A DNA stretch of 64,000 nucleotides from Pogonophryne albipinna (Eukaryota > Chordata > Actinopteri > Perciformes > Artedidraconidae): NCBI GenBank assembly GCA_028583405.1, contig CM053259.1, forward strand, positions 15,986,594-16,050,593, written 5' to 3'. How positions within the stretch are numbered: position 1 is the first letter of the stretch; the number at the start of each line of letters is the position of its first letter. Of this stretch, positions 12,695 through 25,489 are shown piece by piece. The position numbers were made by a program, and so were the translations under genes. The notes under the pieces were generated by a model. That model did no database searches and had not been told where the DNA came from. It was given only the letters and a program-made list of their open reading frames with translations.

Positions 12695-13527
12695 CCCTTG
12701 AGCCTCCAGAGACTGAATGACACAGAAGATCAAGCGTTTTTTTATCGTGGAGCAGGCGAACTGTTAAATTAATCGGGGCTCTGGATGTTTTTCTGTCGTT
12801 TGTCAATAAAGCATGGACACCTTAACTTCCTCTTGCTCCACCACCCTGCCCATCGGACCACCACCTCTGCAGCCACATGAGGCATGTTTCTGCAGCAGAG
12901 ACCAAAGTAACACAAAGACTGGACAAATTGAAAAGAATGAATCTTTTCTGCCCGCCACAGCCTCCACAGAGGACAAAGGTCTTTGGTGGAAGATTGTTTG
13001 TACCCAAAGTAGCCCTCTATGCAGCTCCTGTCTTCCTTTTGACTATTCCTTCCGTCCATCCGTATATTCTTTTCATTAGCATGTAAAGAAAGTAATTCAC
13101 CGTCTTAGAAGGAAATATACACTACAGGTGACCCAATCACTCAGTTTAAGGGAAGAAATGTCTTCCGATTCTGAAGTCTAAGGAAAGGTTTAAAAGGAGA
13201 TAGAGCTGTGTATGCAGTACAAGTCCTCACCCACATCACTCTTAACATGGAGACGTGTAATATTATATTATGCTAGAAACAATTAATTCAAATTGAATAT
13301 ATATTTCTTTGGAAATTGCAATTATCTCCAGAAGAGACTAGTGTCTCAAGTTTTATGTTTACGTCTTGGTCAAGTGAGTTATTGCGTTGCATATCGTTTT
13401 TCATGTTTATTTTTATACATCTAAAAGATTTTCCCCTATATGTAGACAGATCTATAGGCCTGTTATTTTTCGCCAGTGAGATGATAATGGTGGGCACTCC
13501 ACACACGGGCCTCTATGGCCTGTCTTA

Positions 13528-13563
<36 letters not shown>

Positions 13564-14120
13564 GACTGTGTGTGTGTGTGAGTGTGTGAGTGACATGCTC
13601 ATATTATGTTTGCTCAGTGACTTGTTAGTAGTTCAGCATTAGTCATGGGAACATTCTTGCATTCTTTTAAACCCGAAAAACATAAACTGCCTTTTTTCAC
13701 GTGTGATTCGGTCAGACCTGAAGTCTCCATCGAGGTAAAGCACATAGGAAGTAGCCAACGAGCCACACACAACTCCTGTTGCCGGTATTTATTTTGAGTT
13801 CATATAGGTCATAGTCCCCACCCCCCAACTGTATATTACTTGTTTTTTTGTAAGAAATTAAAGCGTATAAAACTGTATATATGTACGATTGTGTAGAATT
13901 AAAGTTAAGTCCTCCTTACCAAAGGCTTATGGTGCTCTCAGTATGGGTTCAGGCCTCTGGTAGCTGAAGGGAGGCATCCCGTCTTTAAATACCAGCCCTG
14001 CGTCTGAGTCCATCTTTACCTCTCACTAAAGCCGCCACCGATGTTCAAGTCAGACGTCTGAACTGAAGGTCAACATGGAGTCTGCATTGTTCTGTTTTCA
14101 GGGAACTCCTATAAATAAAG
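12695..14120 (+). other. clk2: clk2 3' UTR region
   Basis: After the stop at 12692-12694 there is an AATAAA at about 12805, and later candidate signals at about 13857 (attaaa) and 14114 (aataaa), so alternative polyadenylation is possible. A (GT)n microsatellite lies at about 13530-13562. No further coding exon was seen. The remainder to 15440 is AT-rich unique sequence in which I see nothing. Confidence 0.45.
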
Positions 14121-15443
14121 ATACACTTACTTCTTGCTGGAAAGTAATAACACAGCATTCATTTAACTTCTATTGATTAAATAACCTTTACAAATGTGTA
14201 ATTTCTCACTTAATAGTTTTCCTAGAAAGTAGTTCACCAGTAGCAGACCACTATCTTTATCTTAGTAGCTGACTTAACTTCTTATTTCCCGCTGCCTGCA
14301 GGATCTTTAAATATTAGTTTGAACTGATTTTGTCCTCCTGGTGCTCGACTGAACTTGTAATGTATGCCTCATTTTACCTTTAATTTCTTGTCAGCCAATG
14401 TCTGTTGGAAACTAATCTCTCTCTGACTTCTTTCCAAACGCAGAGCTCAGCTGTCAGGAGGGGAACACAGGACGGCTGCAACAGGTGCACGGATGCTGCG
14501 TCATGCAAGCTGAGGGTGACGCAGTGCTGATCTAATAACCTGCTTCGATGTCCCGTTCTCTCTCACTCCACATTTGTCCTGTAAATTAAGTGATTAAAAT
14601 GCTCTACAGCATATAACAGGTTATATGGGGGCGTCAAGACCAGATATTAGCAAATGACCCTGCTACACAAGAGTGTAAAATAAACTCAATAGGGTCTTAC
14701 CACTGTGTGCTTAACATGTCCCACAGAAAGGCTGGGACCCTTGAGGTCAGATCTCTGGGTCACTGAGGTCAGCTGGCCTCTGTAACTCAACCTTGGTCCA
14801 TCGCCTGACATGGTCAGAGAAGGAGGAAGTGATATGAGCAGATATGATGACTCATTTAAGAAGTACAAGGAATTTGCTTTGGTATTGGTGCAAAACATTA
14901 ACATAGTAAAAGGGAATCAAAATGGAAAAGAAACATACCAAAAAGATAGCCTTAAAATAAATAACTATAAATGTAAAAAGTATACATTTTTTGTGTCATT
15001 TCTCTCAGAATTTATTTTACTTTGAGTTTTTATGACATCACTTTTGAATCCTATACTATCACCTTATTTATAGTATATTTTTATTTTTTCATTACTTAAA
15101 CAAGTTTTTTTTATACTAAACCATTACTTTTTCTTGACTTTTTTTAAACATACAATACAGATTTCTGTATTTTAATGATTACAAAAAAGAAGCTTTTCGT
15201 GGCATACCGTTTATTTTTAAATATAGACTTGAGTTTAGTTATTTGAATAGGAATAATTCAGAATTGAGAACCAAGTGGAGATGTGATGGATTGGGAGTCT
15301 CAACTCTAGGACAAACTATCAGCAAATGATCTCAACTTGTTACTTCAAAACAAACAGAGGTGTTCATTACTATAAGTTGTTTTGATGAAAACCAACCTAC
15401 TTGGAAGTCTAACACTGAACTGCGATGCAAGTCACGTTACTCC

Positions 15444-15670
15444 GGCAGTGGCTCAAGTAGGGGCTTGGACTGGGAGCCGTAGGGTCGCCGGTTCAAGTCC
15501 CCGCACAGACTTAAAATATGGAGTGTGGACTGCTACTTGGTGAGGTCTCAGTTCACCTCCTGCCCTTGAGCAAGGCACCATACATCAATTGTTCATGATG
15601 GTTGTTTTGCATTGAACTCTGTAGCCACTTGTGAAAATGGAATATGTTGATATTGAGTAAATCTCTGACA
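15444..15670 (+). repeat. tRNA-derived SINE
   Basis: An A box (TGGCTCAAGTAGG, 15449-15461) and B box (GGTTCAAGTCC, 15490-15500) are spaced as in a tRNA gene. They are followed not by a tRNA 3' half but by a body with 'tgcccttgagcaaggcacc', a sequence common in fish tRNA-SINEs. The head does not fold as an intact tRNA, so this is a SINE rather than a tRNA gene. It lies between the convergent clk2 and dnajc8 3' ends. Confidence 0.75.
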
Positions 15671-16388
15671 CTTTGACCTTGAATGACTACAATTTTACTG
15701 ATCTGGTGTTCTCACTCCTAGACTGCTTTTTTTGGTGGAATCATTTAAAATACAAAAGCAGAAACTAAAGGGGATTTTATTCAATATAAATATAAAAGTA
15801 TGTGCAGCAGACACCAGTCAGATACCTTTATTGACAGCATCTTAATGAATATCTTAAGACATTGCAGACAACTGAACATATTTCTGTCAAGTTTCCAGAT
15901 CATATTCTGTTCTGCTTTGATCCAACAGCATGTTTTAAGGTTGGTGTGAATCCAGTCAGTATTTTGGCTTAGTAAAGTGTCCAACAAGTACTTCAAAACT
16001 TGTTTTTTTAATACCTTTTTGTTGGTGCATACTTGAGACTCATCTTCGTAGCACGCTGTAATGTAGGCTTGTTAGGACCAAGCTTTATTTAGTAAAAAAG
16101 AAAAAGGACAACAACAATGACAGAGCACATTTTTCTCATCAGTGACAGAAGTGGAAGATACATCGTTTTCTCTCTCATGAGGCAGGTATGATCTCCGGGT
16201 CCAGATCACAAATATGTACATTAGAAAACCAAGTACAAAACTATGTTTGTCAGGGTCGAATGAGAGAATTGTTGTACGAAGTATCCGAGAGAAGACTTCA
16301 CAGTTGACTGCAGACGACGAGGTGATGACACAGAACTAGGGTTTTTAGAACAGAGGATGTTAATCTAATAAAGTCCCATTTTTCAGCA

Positions 16389-19300
16389 TCATTCCCTCTG
16401 TTCCATCTTGACTTTAGGGGGCTTGAGGAAGGACCTGGGCTTTTTCTCCTTGCTCTTCTTTCCTTTAGCCTGGAAGGTCCTCCAACTGTCCACACGCCCA
16501 TCTCTTGTTTCCTGAAAATGTGTTACAGAAATAATCATTTAAAAAAAAAGAAAAGGAGAAATGTGTGTCATAAAACAAGATGAGTTAAGCATCTCATAAA
16601 ATGTAATTAAAAGTCATAGTATGTCCTAAAGATCATGTATTAATATAAAAGGCTTAAGTCACAAATAAGAAGTTCAGAAAAACTTTGAATAACTTTTTCT
16701 GTCAATACAACACACACTGGATAATTTGTTGCTGCAGTTGACAACATTTACCATTAACTCCGATAAGGCATCCACATAAAAAAGTGGGTGAACATTTTCC
16801 TTTGAATGCCAAAAGCAGCCGTGGTTCTATTTATAAGAGTGACCGCATTGTTGGAGGAACCCACCTCAAAGTTTTTCTGCCATTCTCGGTCCCGCTTTGC
16901 TTTGTCTGCCACCTCGATTTCTTCCTCTCTTGCCCTTTTTCTGGTGAATTGAGAGAAAGAGGTAATGACAATCTGTGTTAGAAAGTCTGTGATAACATTT
17001 AGAATCAAAATGATTTACATTAAAAAGAGGTTTAGGTAGGATACCGTTAAAAAAGAAAAAGGGGTTATAAACACAGTGTGTGATTTACCTTTCGTGCATG
17101 TCCTTTGCTTCCCTTTCCTTCCTCTTGATTTCGAGCTCTGCAAACAGCTTCATGGTCTGTTTGTACACGGCTTGCTTGAACTGTAGAAAGACAAGTAAAC
17201 TTATATTTGGTAACATTACAAATATACGCTATTTCAACTTTGTGAAAATCCTATTAGTTTGAATTAAGTAATTCACTAATAGACTAATAGACAGAGAGTG
17301 CATGTAATCACAATGACTCCATTTCATTTTTATGACAGCTATATTGTATGTAAGCTATATTTGTAACTTTCACTTACCACTTCAGGGTTGTCCTCCTCCA
17401 TATCCAACGACTTCCCGTCCTTCTTCAGCTGTTTCTTTTTCTCCTTTACCTGTTGGGAGCACAGGGTGGCAGGGAAAATGTCACCAAACAAATAAAGACC
17501 AGGAGAGCTGAGTAACATGCAGGCAAAATGCCTTGAGTGTTTGAAGAGTAAGAGATGTGTTGAAAACTCACATGATGCTCCACATATTCCTGTCCTGCGT
17601 GGATCACGTCCAACGCTCTCTTCCTCTGGTCTGGTTCCAGGAGGAGCTTGTACGCCTTGTCAACGGCTAAGATGAGAAACATTTATCAATTTAAATTACA
17701 GCTAATTTAGAGCATATTCATTCCCCTGAGGTCTGTGAAGTGTATTCACCTACATACATTTTTAGTCCAAATAGTTATTATAACATTATTAAAAATACAG
17801 GATTGTATTCTACTGGAAATACTTTATTTTTGCATTGTTTTATCTCCATTGAATTTACACATATATAGTTGACTTTTTCCTGCTTATTCCTACTTGCACC
17901 ATTATATAATTTGCGATATTTTGTCTTTTTTCTTTCTCAGGTCAGAAATCCTTTATTATTCCCACAGCGGGGAAATGTACATTATTACAGCAAAAGTGGC
18001 ATGCAATAATACCGAATAAGCTAACATTAATATATAGAAGTACTTATGTCTTAAAGGTGGGGTAGGTAATTTTGGAGAAACCAGCTCGAGTGCACTAGAA
18101 TTTGAAAATACACAACCGGAAAAAATCTGCCACTTCCTTACAGAGCCCCTCCTCCAACACACACGAACGCGCACATGACCAATGAGGGCACGAGATAAGT
18201 TTGTGCACAGATGGAAGGCTGACAGGCAGGTAGGCCATCCAGTTATTTAAAAAAAGTTAGCCGGGCCGGCTAAAATGATTGGTCATGCTTTTGACAGCGC
18301 GACGGCTTCCACAGATGAATTTTTTTTAATGTATTTATTGTCAAAGCATTTAATATATTTATTGCTATCGGGATGTTAAGAGCATTCCATGGAATATAAC
18401 AAAAAGTGTTTCTGAAATAAATTACATACACCACCTTTAAGTATGTTGCATTGTTGGAGGAGCCGACGACTAAACATTTGTATTGCCAACAACTACCCTG
18501 TAGCTTCTGTGCATGTGACAGATAAAGCCTCTGAATTTACAAAACATACAGGGTGGTAAAGATTTGACCTTCAAAGGCTTTCTGCGATCTGTCTTGTTCA
18601 TCCTGATTTTTGTCTGGATGGACCAAGATGGATAACTGCAGATTAAAGAGCAAATATTAGAAAAGTAGTTACAAAAAACTTCATGGCACCACATCCACAG
18701 CTAGTCACAGTGGAGAGCGCTGACAATTTTTTTGTTTTGTTGTATTCTTACCGCCCGAAATCTTTTCTTCAATTGATCATCTGTTGCCTCAGGATCAATT
18801 TGGAGCACCTGGGCATGAGGTGAACATTGGTAAGTTTATATCACATCGAGATCTTAACCAAAGTGTCAACACAAGAGGAATATTTCTGCTGTGATCATAT
18901 TGTTAAGACAGTAATTGGTGGCTCATTCTGATTGAGATAATAAAATTCACCCAAAAGTTTAACACATGAGGTTATTTTTCTGATTCTTTTGGGAGGGGGG
19001 AATAATAAAAAAAAAACTATAAAGTAGGGAGTAAGATTTTATGTCACAGATTGGATTTGTATTACATTGATTAGAAATGGCTAGTCATTAAGTAAAGAAA
19101 ACATTTTCAAGATCTGATTCCCCAAAATGTTATTGTGATGGAAACTTCTGAAGCAATGGAAACAGGACTCAGAGAGACACGAGGAGAGCTGGAGCTTTGA
19201 TGGCAAACACTGACGGTTTATTTGGAGTTACGACTGGAGAATTGACAAGACAGGTTGTGTGTCACGAGTTGACACAGCGGTTGCCAAACCAATTCTGAAG

Positions 19301-20808
19301 AACTCTTCTGCAGCTCGAGGCTTTAACTAGTACGGAGTGTAATAATCAACATTCTTCATCAGCGAGACTAAACAAATATGGACCCTGAATCTAACTAGAA
19401 AGAATGTGCACCAGGGAACCTACGTCCCTGAACAGTAAACTACCTCATGGCAGCTTGTGCTCTGCCATAGAGTGGCAACAACAATGCGCCCAAGCTGCCC
19501 CTCCTTAAGAGAGATAGCAGCAATACCCAAGGCCGTAGACATATGCCACGGGAAAAGAGACAGAAGAAAGAGAAAACGATTAACTGTGTCGAAGTTTGAA
19601 TACCTAAGCAAATGATTCCCTAACAGTTATGTTATTAGAAATAAACACTTGAGTTGACTAGCGATTTAATCAGATATATGTTAATGTCTCATAACTTGAT
19701 GATTGGCAGTTAACGTTTTTATATATTTAACCATTAAACTAATCAAAACAAACCTCAGCAACATACTTCATTGGTGGTGTACTCACCTCAAAGGGATTGA
19801 GATTGAAGTAGGAAGAGCCAGGTCTGAGCAGTCTGTCAATCTGCTGCTTGTTGGTCAGCACAGAGTCTCTCTTCTCAATCTGCTTCACCTGTAAAAAGAA
19901 AAACACATTCTGATCATGAACACTTCCTTCACAAACAAAGTAGCAGTTTGTAAAAAGAAAAGGAAACTGTATGATGGTTTAATGCTGAAAGATATCCAAG
20001 TTTGCTATGAGTTTCAAAAAGTTAATGGAAAACCTCTCCCTCTTGAATCCATTTTCTACATTATTTTTAATCCTGGTCTTTATTTTTATTCTATTGGCTT
20101 ATTCATAATATGTTGTTGTGATTTTTGCCTTTACATTGACAACTTCTTGTTTTATCTCTATGTGAACCTCTTTTGGATACATGCTTGTAAGAAAGATGCA
20201 ATATAAATAAAGATTAGTTCGAAGTCGAACTGCAGCGTCCATCGGAAGCTGCACTTTCTGGGGATGTTCGAGTATTTTTCTCTTCTGGGGGTTTCTGTGA
20301 TCACAGCCAGCATGCAGGAGTGTTAGTGGTGGACAGGAGGATCCTCTGCAGCTTTTTTGGGAGCCTGACCTCATTCATTTGATATGATGTTACTGGTCAA
20401 AGCGTGTTTACACTGCACTGCGATTGATACAGCTGCGAGATAGTAGGCTAACAGCAACTGCATTGAGGATCATTATAGTTATCCAAATGTGATAAAGATT
20501 AAGTGACTTGTGGTAGTTCAAAAAAAGGAAAAAATAAGCATGAGGGGGGTGTCCTGAACACCAGAAAGAAAACACCTCTGTGAATATTATCGTTAGCTTC
20601 TCATCGTTAGCTTGTGTTCATGTCTGAGGCCTGTTAGCTAATAAACACGAGAGCCTTTGAGTAGCCGGCTTCAGCCGATGAAGAGACAACGAGCAACACT
20701 TTCAAAAAACACAAAGTCTCATTAGCTTTATCATACCTCCGTGTAAAAGTTTTGAAATAATTCATCCGACACATTCGTGGTAGAAGACTCTCCTGCGGCG
20801 GCCGCCAT
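16389..20808 (-). CDS. dnajc8: DnaJ homolog subfamily C member 8, 9 exons
   Basis: J-domain co-chaperone associated with spliceosomes; the mammalian protein binds SR-protein kinase and Hsp70. Exons on the minus strand in order: 20808-20737, 19888-19787, 18808-18752, 18635-18569, 17666-17572, 17449-17378, 17180-17089, 16940-16865, 16511-16389. Splice sites and phases agree throughout, giving 251 aa (human 253). The J domain spans about residues 50-120 with the Hsp70-activating HPD at 83-85. The C-terminal half is a basic/acidic helix (KRKEREAKDMHER, KRAREEEIEVADKAKRDREWQ) ending KPPKVKMEQRE, as in mammals. The start is the first ATG after a CpG-rich promoter. A polyadenylation signal (aataaa, minus) sits at about 16085. 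Intron 2 carries a solo LTR and intron 4 a TTAA MITE, so both insertions are spliced out. Confidence 0.95.
18055..18436. mobile_element. TTAA MITE (AGGTGGGGTAGGTAA family), copy 1
   Basis: Ends AGGTGGGGTAGG and a diverged right end (..CACCACCT) lie between TTAA at 18051-18054 and 18437-18440. It is 382 bp with no ORF, inside dnajc8 intron 4. A second copy at 45662-47558, in the opposite orientation, carries a LINE. Comparing the two gives the intact insertion site of that LINE. Confidence 0.7.
19134..19625 (-). mobile_element. Solo LTR in dnajc8 intron 2
   Basis: Begins TGTGATGGAA and ends TCCCTAACA, flanked by a perfect 5-bp repeat GTTAT at 19129-19133 and 19626-19630. 492 bp. A minus-strand AATAAA (about 19215) and TG...CA ends fit an LTR read on the minus strand (TGTTAGGGAATC start). 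No internal region remains. Confidence 0.7.
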
Positions 20809-20870
20809 CTTCCCCCTGGTTTATGTGACGTAGAGGAACCACGTGACCATGCAGTTTATTTACAGCAAGT
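20809..20870 (-). promoter_or_regulatory. dnajc8: dnajc8 promoter motifs
   Basis: Immediately upstream of the ATG there is a CRE-like TGACGTAG (about 20826) and an E-box CACGTGAC (about 20840). These are common in ubiquitously expressed TATA-less promoters. Calls rest on motif match only. Confidence 0.35.
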
Positions 20871-21298
20871 CGTTCAACGTTTATCTGCTTTCAACAACTT
20901 CATCTTATGAATAAATGTACGTCAATAATAATGAATTAAATTATATAAATTGAAAGGATATGGTTATTTTAGAATGCATATTAAAAAACAACTTATATAA
21001 TAGCGCTGCTTATTTCGAAACTGCTTTTTTCCCTATTATTAATAACCTGTTATTAGCACGGAAAATACAAAACATTTCATTAGTAAAAGGACACGTGGTT
21101 TTAATTTATTTAATAAATAAATAGATATATCCTTGCCTTATTTTGAAAATGCAGGTACTTCCCCTTTGACTCAAGCAAATATATCCGTGGGTGTTTCTCA
21201 ATGTCGAGGACGCTTGCTTGGTAGCACATGTACCTCCGAGTCACTTGCTTCAGAAGTGAGGCAAGAATCCTTCCTAGCCTCGGAAAATTAAGGATTGA

Positions 21299-23052
21299 GT
21301 GGCGAAGTCACGCCCATCTACTTCCGCCCCATGGGACCTTATTATCTGCAAGACCAGGGTTGCGTTCGGATAGTTTAAAAATCAGCTCCTAAATTCTAAC
21401 CCTATCCAGTGGCGTTTCTATATGTACAAAAGTGGTGGGGCACAAAAAACTTAGATGTCTATATATAAGCTTCTGCAGTGAGGTTCATGGCTGGTGAGGC
21501 ACTGGCACTGACTCTTCAGGTTTACAAATATTATATTTTGACCTAAATCAAAATATAATATTATTTTCAAAAGCCTCTTTAGTCTGATGCTTCAATTAAT
21601 TTTAAACAGACAGTTCAACAGAAGGATACCCAAAAAATGTAATGTTATCATTTAAATATTGAATTGTTCTCTCTTAGTAAGATCCCATTTTCAATAAAAT
21701 TGTGGTCTTACCTTGACTTGAAGATGAAGTCCATTTGCCTATCCTTCTGGACAAAAATCTCTATTACTTTTTTGTAAAAGTCCTCCTTATCTTCTCAAAA
21801 GTCTATCATAAATCTAAATGATGGATTTATGATTCGAAAATGATAAAAGTAGGATAGACATGTGGATATTATCCAGCTGAACAAAACGTACATTTATCTA
21901 ACAGCTACATTTCCCACAGATCTTATTTTGAGCTATTTTCTAAAATCCTATGGAGAAATCTCATTGCTTTTTTGTGGAGGGAAGCCATGCGCAGCTTACT
22001 TCCTGGTTTTAGGATGCGTCTCTCTCCTCCTCTTCACCTGCTCTTCACACACCACACTTTTCGCGGCACCACACGTACTTACAGCCAATCAGCTCTGAAT
22101 TATGTGAGATGACGTATGGTGGGGATGGCAGCACTATGCCCCTATGGTCATTATTTTTTGCCACACACATTAAATAGGAAAATACTCTGAGCATGCGCAG
22201 TGTAGTTTTTACAGTCACCGTTCACTTAGACAGTGAGAGGGAGGGGCAGGATAGGGTTTTGTCCCACATGGCTCTAAACAGCTCAATAGGCACACACTGT
22301 AGACACTAATTAGAAGAACACAGACTAAAAGAGCAATGTACAGACGAATCCGATGATTAAACATGATCTTAAAATATATTTTAATTTATTTTTTGCATTT
22401 TGTTGTAATCATTATTTTAATACTTTCTGCTGACACTAGGTGGGGCTGTGCCCCACCTGCCCCTAATGACCAGTCGCCACTGACCCTATCTCCTATTCCT
22501 TGACCTCTGAGTGAAACGTCACGGGGTTAAGGGATAGTGGATAGGAGAATTCAAAAGGACTTAGGAGAAGAGACTGCGGTACTTTAGAGAATCCGAATGC
22601 ACTTTCACTATCCGACGTGTTTATGATGCGCCAGCGGACGTCATTTTGTGCGTCTGCTGCTGTGGGGAAACTATGGAAACTACAGTTTTCTATACAGCGG
22701 ACTACAACATGGATGTTTAATAAGAACGAGGGACTACTGTAAACTCATCTAGAGACTCTGCACCGTGCTCTGATGCTGTTGTTTTATGCTTTATGAACGT
22801 GGACAACAGAGAAACATATTCTTCATGACCAAAGTTGGAATTGAAATAAAAAATGAAAGTGAAACTTATGCTCGTCACCCTCTCCCTCCGGTCCACATTA
22901 ATACAAATGATCCCAATTTTTTTAATTGACAAATATCATATGTGTAATTCGTTGCACAATTCAAACGGGATCGAAAGATAAGTTTTCTCTCTCCATTGAC
23001 TTCAATACATAATTTTTCCGAAATAAGGTCCCATGGAGGTCCACCCACTCTA
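21299..23052. mobile_element. GAGTGGCGAAGTCACGCCC element, copy A (interrupted, right end damaged)
   Basis: The left end 'gagtggcgaagtcacgcccatctacttccg' (21299-21328) and the inverted segment 22925-23052 ('aattgacaaatatcatatg..gaaataaggtcccatgg') are the two ends of the same element as copy B next door. A second repeat (about 21356-22918) splits it. The right terminus has lost the 'cggaagtagatgggcgtgac' part. Its right arm abuts copy B's left arm head-to-head, giving a palindrome of about 130 bp per arm centred near 23050. Confidence 0.55.
21407..22482. mobile_element. Non-autonomous hAT element (CAGTGGCG)
   Basis: It begins CAGTGGCGTTTCTA and ends ..CAGTCGCCACTG and is flanked by a perfect 8-bp duplication ACCCTATC (21399-21406, 22483-22490). 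8-bp duplications and CAG..CTG ends define hAT elements. The uninterrupted host repeat at 51500-51545 ('ctaaccctatctcctattcc') shows the empty site. Length 1076 bp, no transposase ORF seen. Confidence 0.8.
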
Positions 23053-24035
23053 TGGAGTGGCGAAGTCACGCCCATCTACTTCCGGTCCATGGGACCTTAT
23101 TTCGGAAAAATAATGTATTGAAGTCAATGGAGAGAGAAAACTTATCTTTCGATCCCGTTTGAATTGTGCAACGAATTACACATATGATATTTGTCAATTT
23201 AAAAAATAATTTCCATGTCAAAAAAGTCACAGTTTGTCGTAAAACTGTTGAAATATAAGACTATGAAAAATACGCAACTAGAAAGACTGCAAATCTCAGA
23301 GTCGCGTAAGTGATGTCACAATTGTTTTCCTCCACTAAAATAGCTAATACACACAAACAAATGTGTTACTTCACAGTTTTACGACACTTTTTTTTTTTTT
23401 TTTAATTGCAAAATTATCTTTTAAATTGACAAACATATGATGTTTGTCAATTTAAAAGATAATTTTGCAAGTCAAAAAAATAAAAATGTGCCGTAAAACT
23501 GTGAAGTAACACGTTTTTTGTGTGAAACGCTCAATGAACTACAACTCTGGTCTTGCATACGTCACCAACACCAAGATGGCCGTCACGTTAGCACATTTCA
23601 CCTCTTTCTTTCAGAATGAAGCGAAAAGTATTAAAAGAGGTGAAAATCACTACAAGTCTGGCCATGTTGAGAACTGTACATACACAAAAGGGGAGTTAGT
23701 CGGTTCCAGCATGCGGGACCGGCTTTACAAGGTTTCGGTGAGTAACACATGTTAATGTCAGCTAGCTAAATTCACTTACGCGACTCTGGGATTTGTAGTC
23801 TTTCTAGTTGCGTATTTTTCATAGTCTTATATTTCAACAGTTTTAAGACAAACTGTGACTTTTTTGACATGGAAATGATTTTTTAAGATTGACAAACATC
23901 ATATGTGTAATTCGTGGCACAATTCAAACGGTTTCAAAAGATAATCTTTCTCTCCCCATTGACTTAAATACATAATTTTTCAGAAATAAGGTCCCATGGG
24001 GCGGAAGTAGATGGGCGTGACTTCGCCACTCTCTG
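23053..24035. mobile_element. Long-TIR DNA element copy B (GAGTGGCGAAGTCACGCCC) with an ORF remnant
   Basis: Ends 'gagtggcgaagtcacgcccatctacttccg' and '..cggaagtagatgggcgtgacttcgccactc' are inverted, and the match runs inward for about 250 bp (to 'gagtcgcgtaagtg' / 'cacttacgcgactc'). Within it, 23522-23755 (+) encodes 77 aa with a segment IKRGENHYKSGHVENCTY, reminiscent of the N-terminal SWIM/YqaJ-associated proteins carried by some fish DNA transposons (ISL2EU-like). That family link is inference. A further internal inverted repeat flanks 23340-23510. Confidence 0.6.
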
Positions 24036-24745
24036 GTGGAGCAGGTGTGCGTCATATGCGTTCATATGTGACCAAGCCCCCAGGAAGTGCGCCGGACTCA
24101 GATGAAAATATTCGTGCTGGCCAAACGGCGGTACTACACTTCCGTTTGGTTGCCAGGCCCGGAAACACTTTTCCCCATTGACTTACATGGGGAAAGAGTG
24201 GTCTGTAAATCGTTGGATAATTTTTTTTAAACTAAATAAACTACCCAGTATGAACACTTGTATAGCCCTTATTAAAAACATTCGTTCCTCAAGTTGTAAA
24301 AATGTGCTAATAACGTTATTCTGAGAGTTATTTCCCTCTGTATTATGAACGCGCATCTAACCCACGGGACCGCGCCGCCCGGCACGTTCATGTTACGTGT
24401 CCCGACCAATCAGAGCACACTGTGCTCACAGGAAGGGTGGGGGCTGGAGCTATTGGAGCTACAACGAGCCTTTAAAGGCAGAGAGTGAAATTCAGTGAAT
24501 ACAATACACTTAGTTGACAGAGATGCTGTTTGAGAAACCAATGTGAGTTGCGTTTATCTTTACCCATGGATGCACAATAAGAACGGACCCATATCGTCTT
24601 ACTGCCATCCCACGGAGCTGTAATAATGGATATATTGCACATGTTTGCTATAATTCATTATCATACTACATGGGCTGTATGATTACATCTTGTACCGTAA
24701 ATGTTGTATTAAATAAAGTTAATATTATGAATATAGTAGTAGTAG

Positions 24746-24805
<60 letters not shown>

Positions 24806-25489
24806 GTGCAATCATTCTTTCATGCTAAATGAAGCTCTGTTGCTTGCATTTCACTAGATCCTGTTACAGCGTAATATAAGTACATAACGATTGATGTTTA
24901 CATTAGCATAATGACTAGCTAGCCGCTAGCTGCTAACTGCCGCCTCGTTAATATCAAATCCATCATAATAACAAATCATTACCATGCTGTCATGAACGTG
25001 CGGTGCTGTTATGTGTACGCAAATTGACGTGCTTGATGTGAACGAGCATTTTGGTTAAAGTTGCACATGCGCTATGAGCGCACATACGGGTACTTCTCAG
25101 GCATGCCGGGTAATCTGTGACGTTTCGCTCTCTCAAAAGTTGGGCCATTTTATCATCATGCGCTAATGAGCAACTCTCATAGGAATGAATGAGGCCCCGC
25201 CTCCCACGCTGTATCCAGTTCTTATTATACATCCATGTGCGAGGCACCGCCTTAAATGGAGCGTGATTTCCGCCAAAGATTTGGAAACTGGTCCATGCGC
25301 AAAGCATTGTGGGGATTTTAAGACCGCAGAGTCTACACATGTGCAGCCTCGACATTTCTCGCTACAAAGTACGCCGGCCTCGGTAGAATTCAAAGTATGC
25401 TGGACATTGGAACAGTCCTTCAGCAGCAGTCGATGACGTAGTATGCTTGAAATAGTGGCTCTGGAGCAGCCTTCCTCGACATTGAGGCC

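Larger units (their letters stand above)
21194..25485. mobile_element. Repeat 'gtttctcaat..cgagga' copy 1, exploded by nested insertions
   Basis: The left part (21194-21298, 'gtttctcaatgtcgaggacgcttgcttggtagcacatgt') matches the start of the copy at 25497. Sequence resembling the same family resumes after 24036 ('gcaggtgtgcgtcatatg') and at about 25180-25485 ('gcattgtggggattttaag..cctcgacattgag'). Between these lie the TIR elements described separately. The region 24065-25150 is mainly repeat-like (a 'cccattgacttacatgg' end and an (AT)n tract at about 24748-24800); I see no gene in it. Confidence 0.5.

Noticed and set aside
15444..15505. tRNA gene, from good A and B boxes
   Set aside because: The sequence after the B box does not complete an acceptor stem and runs into a typical SINE body, so it was called a SINE.
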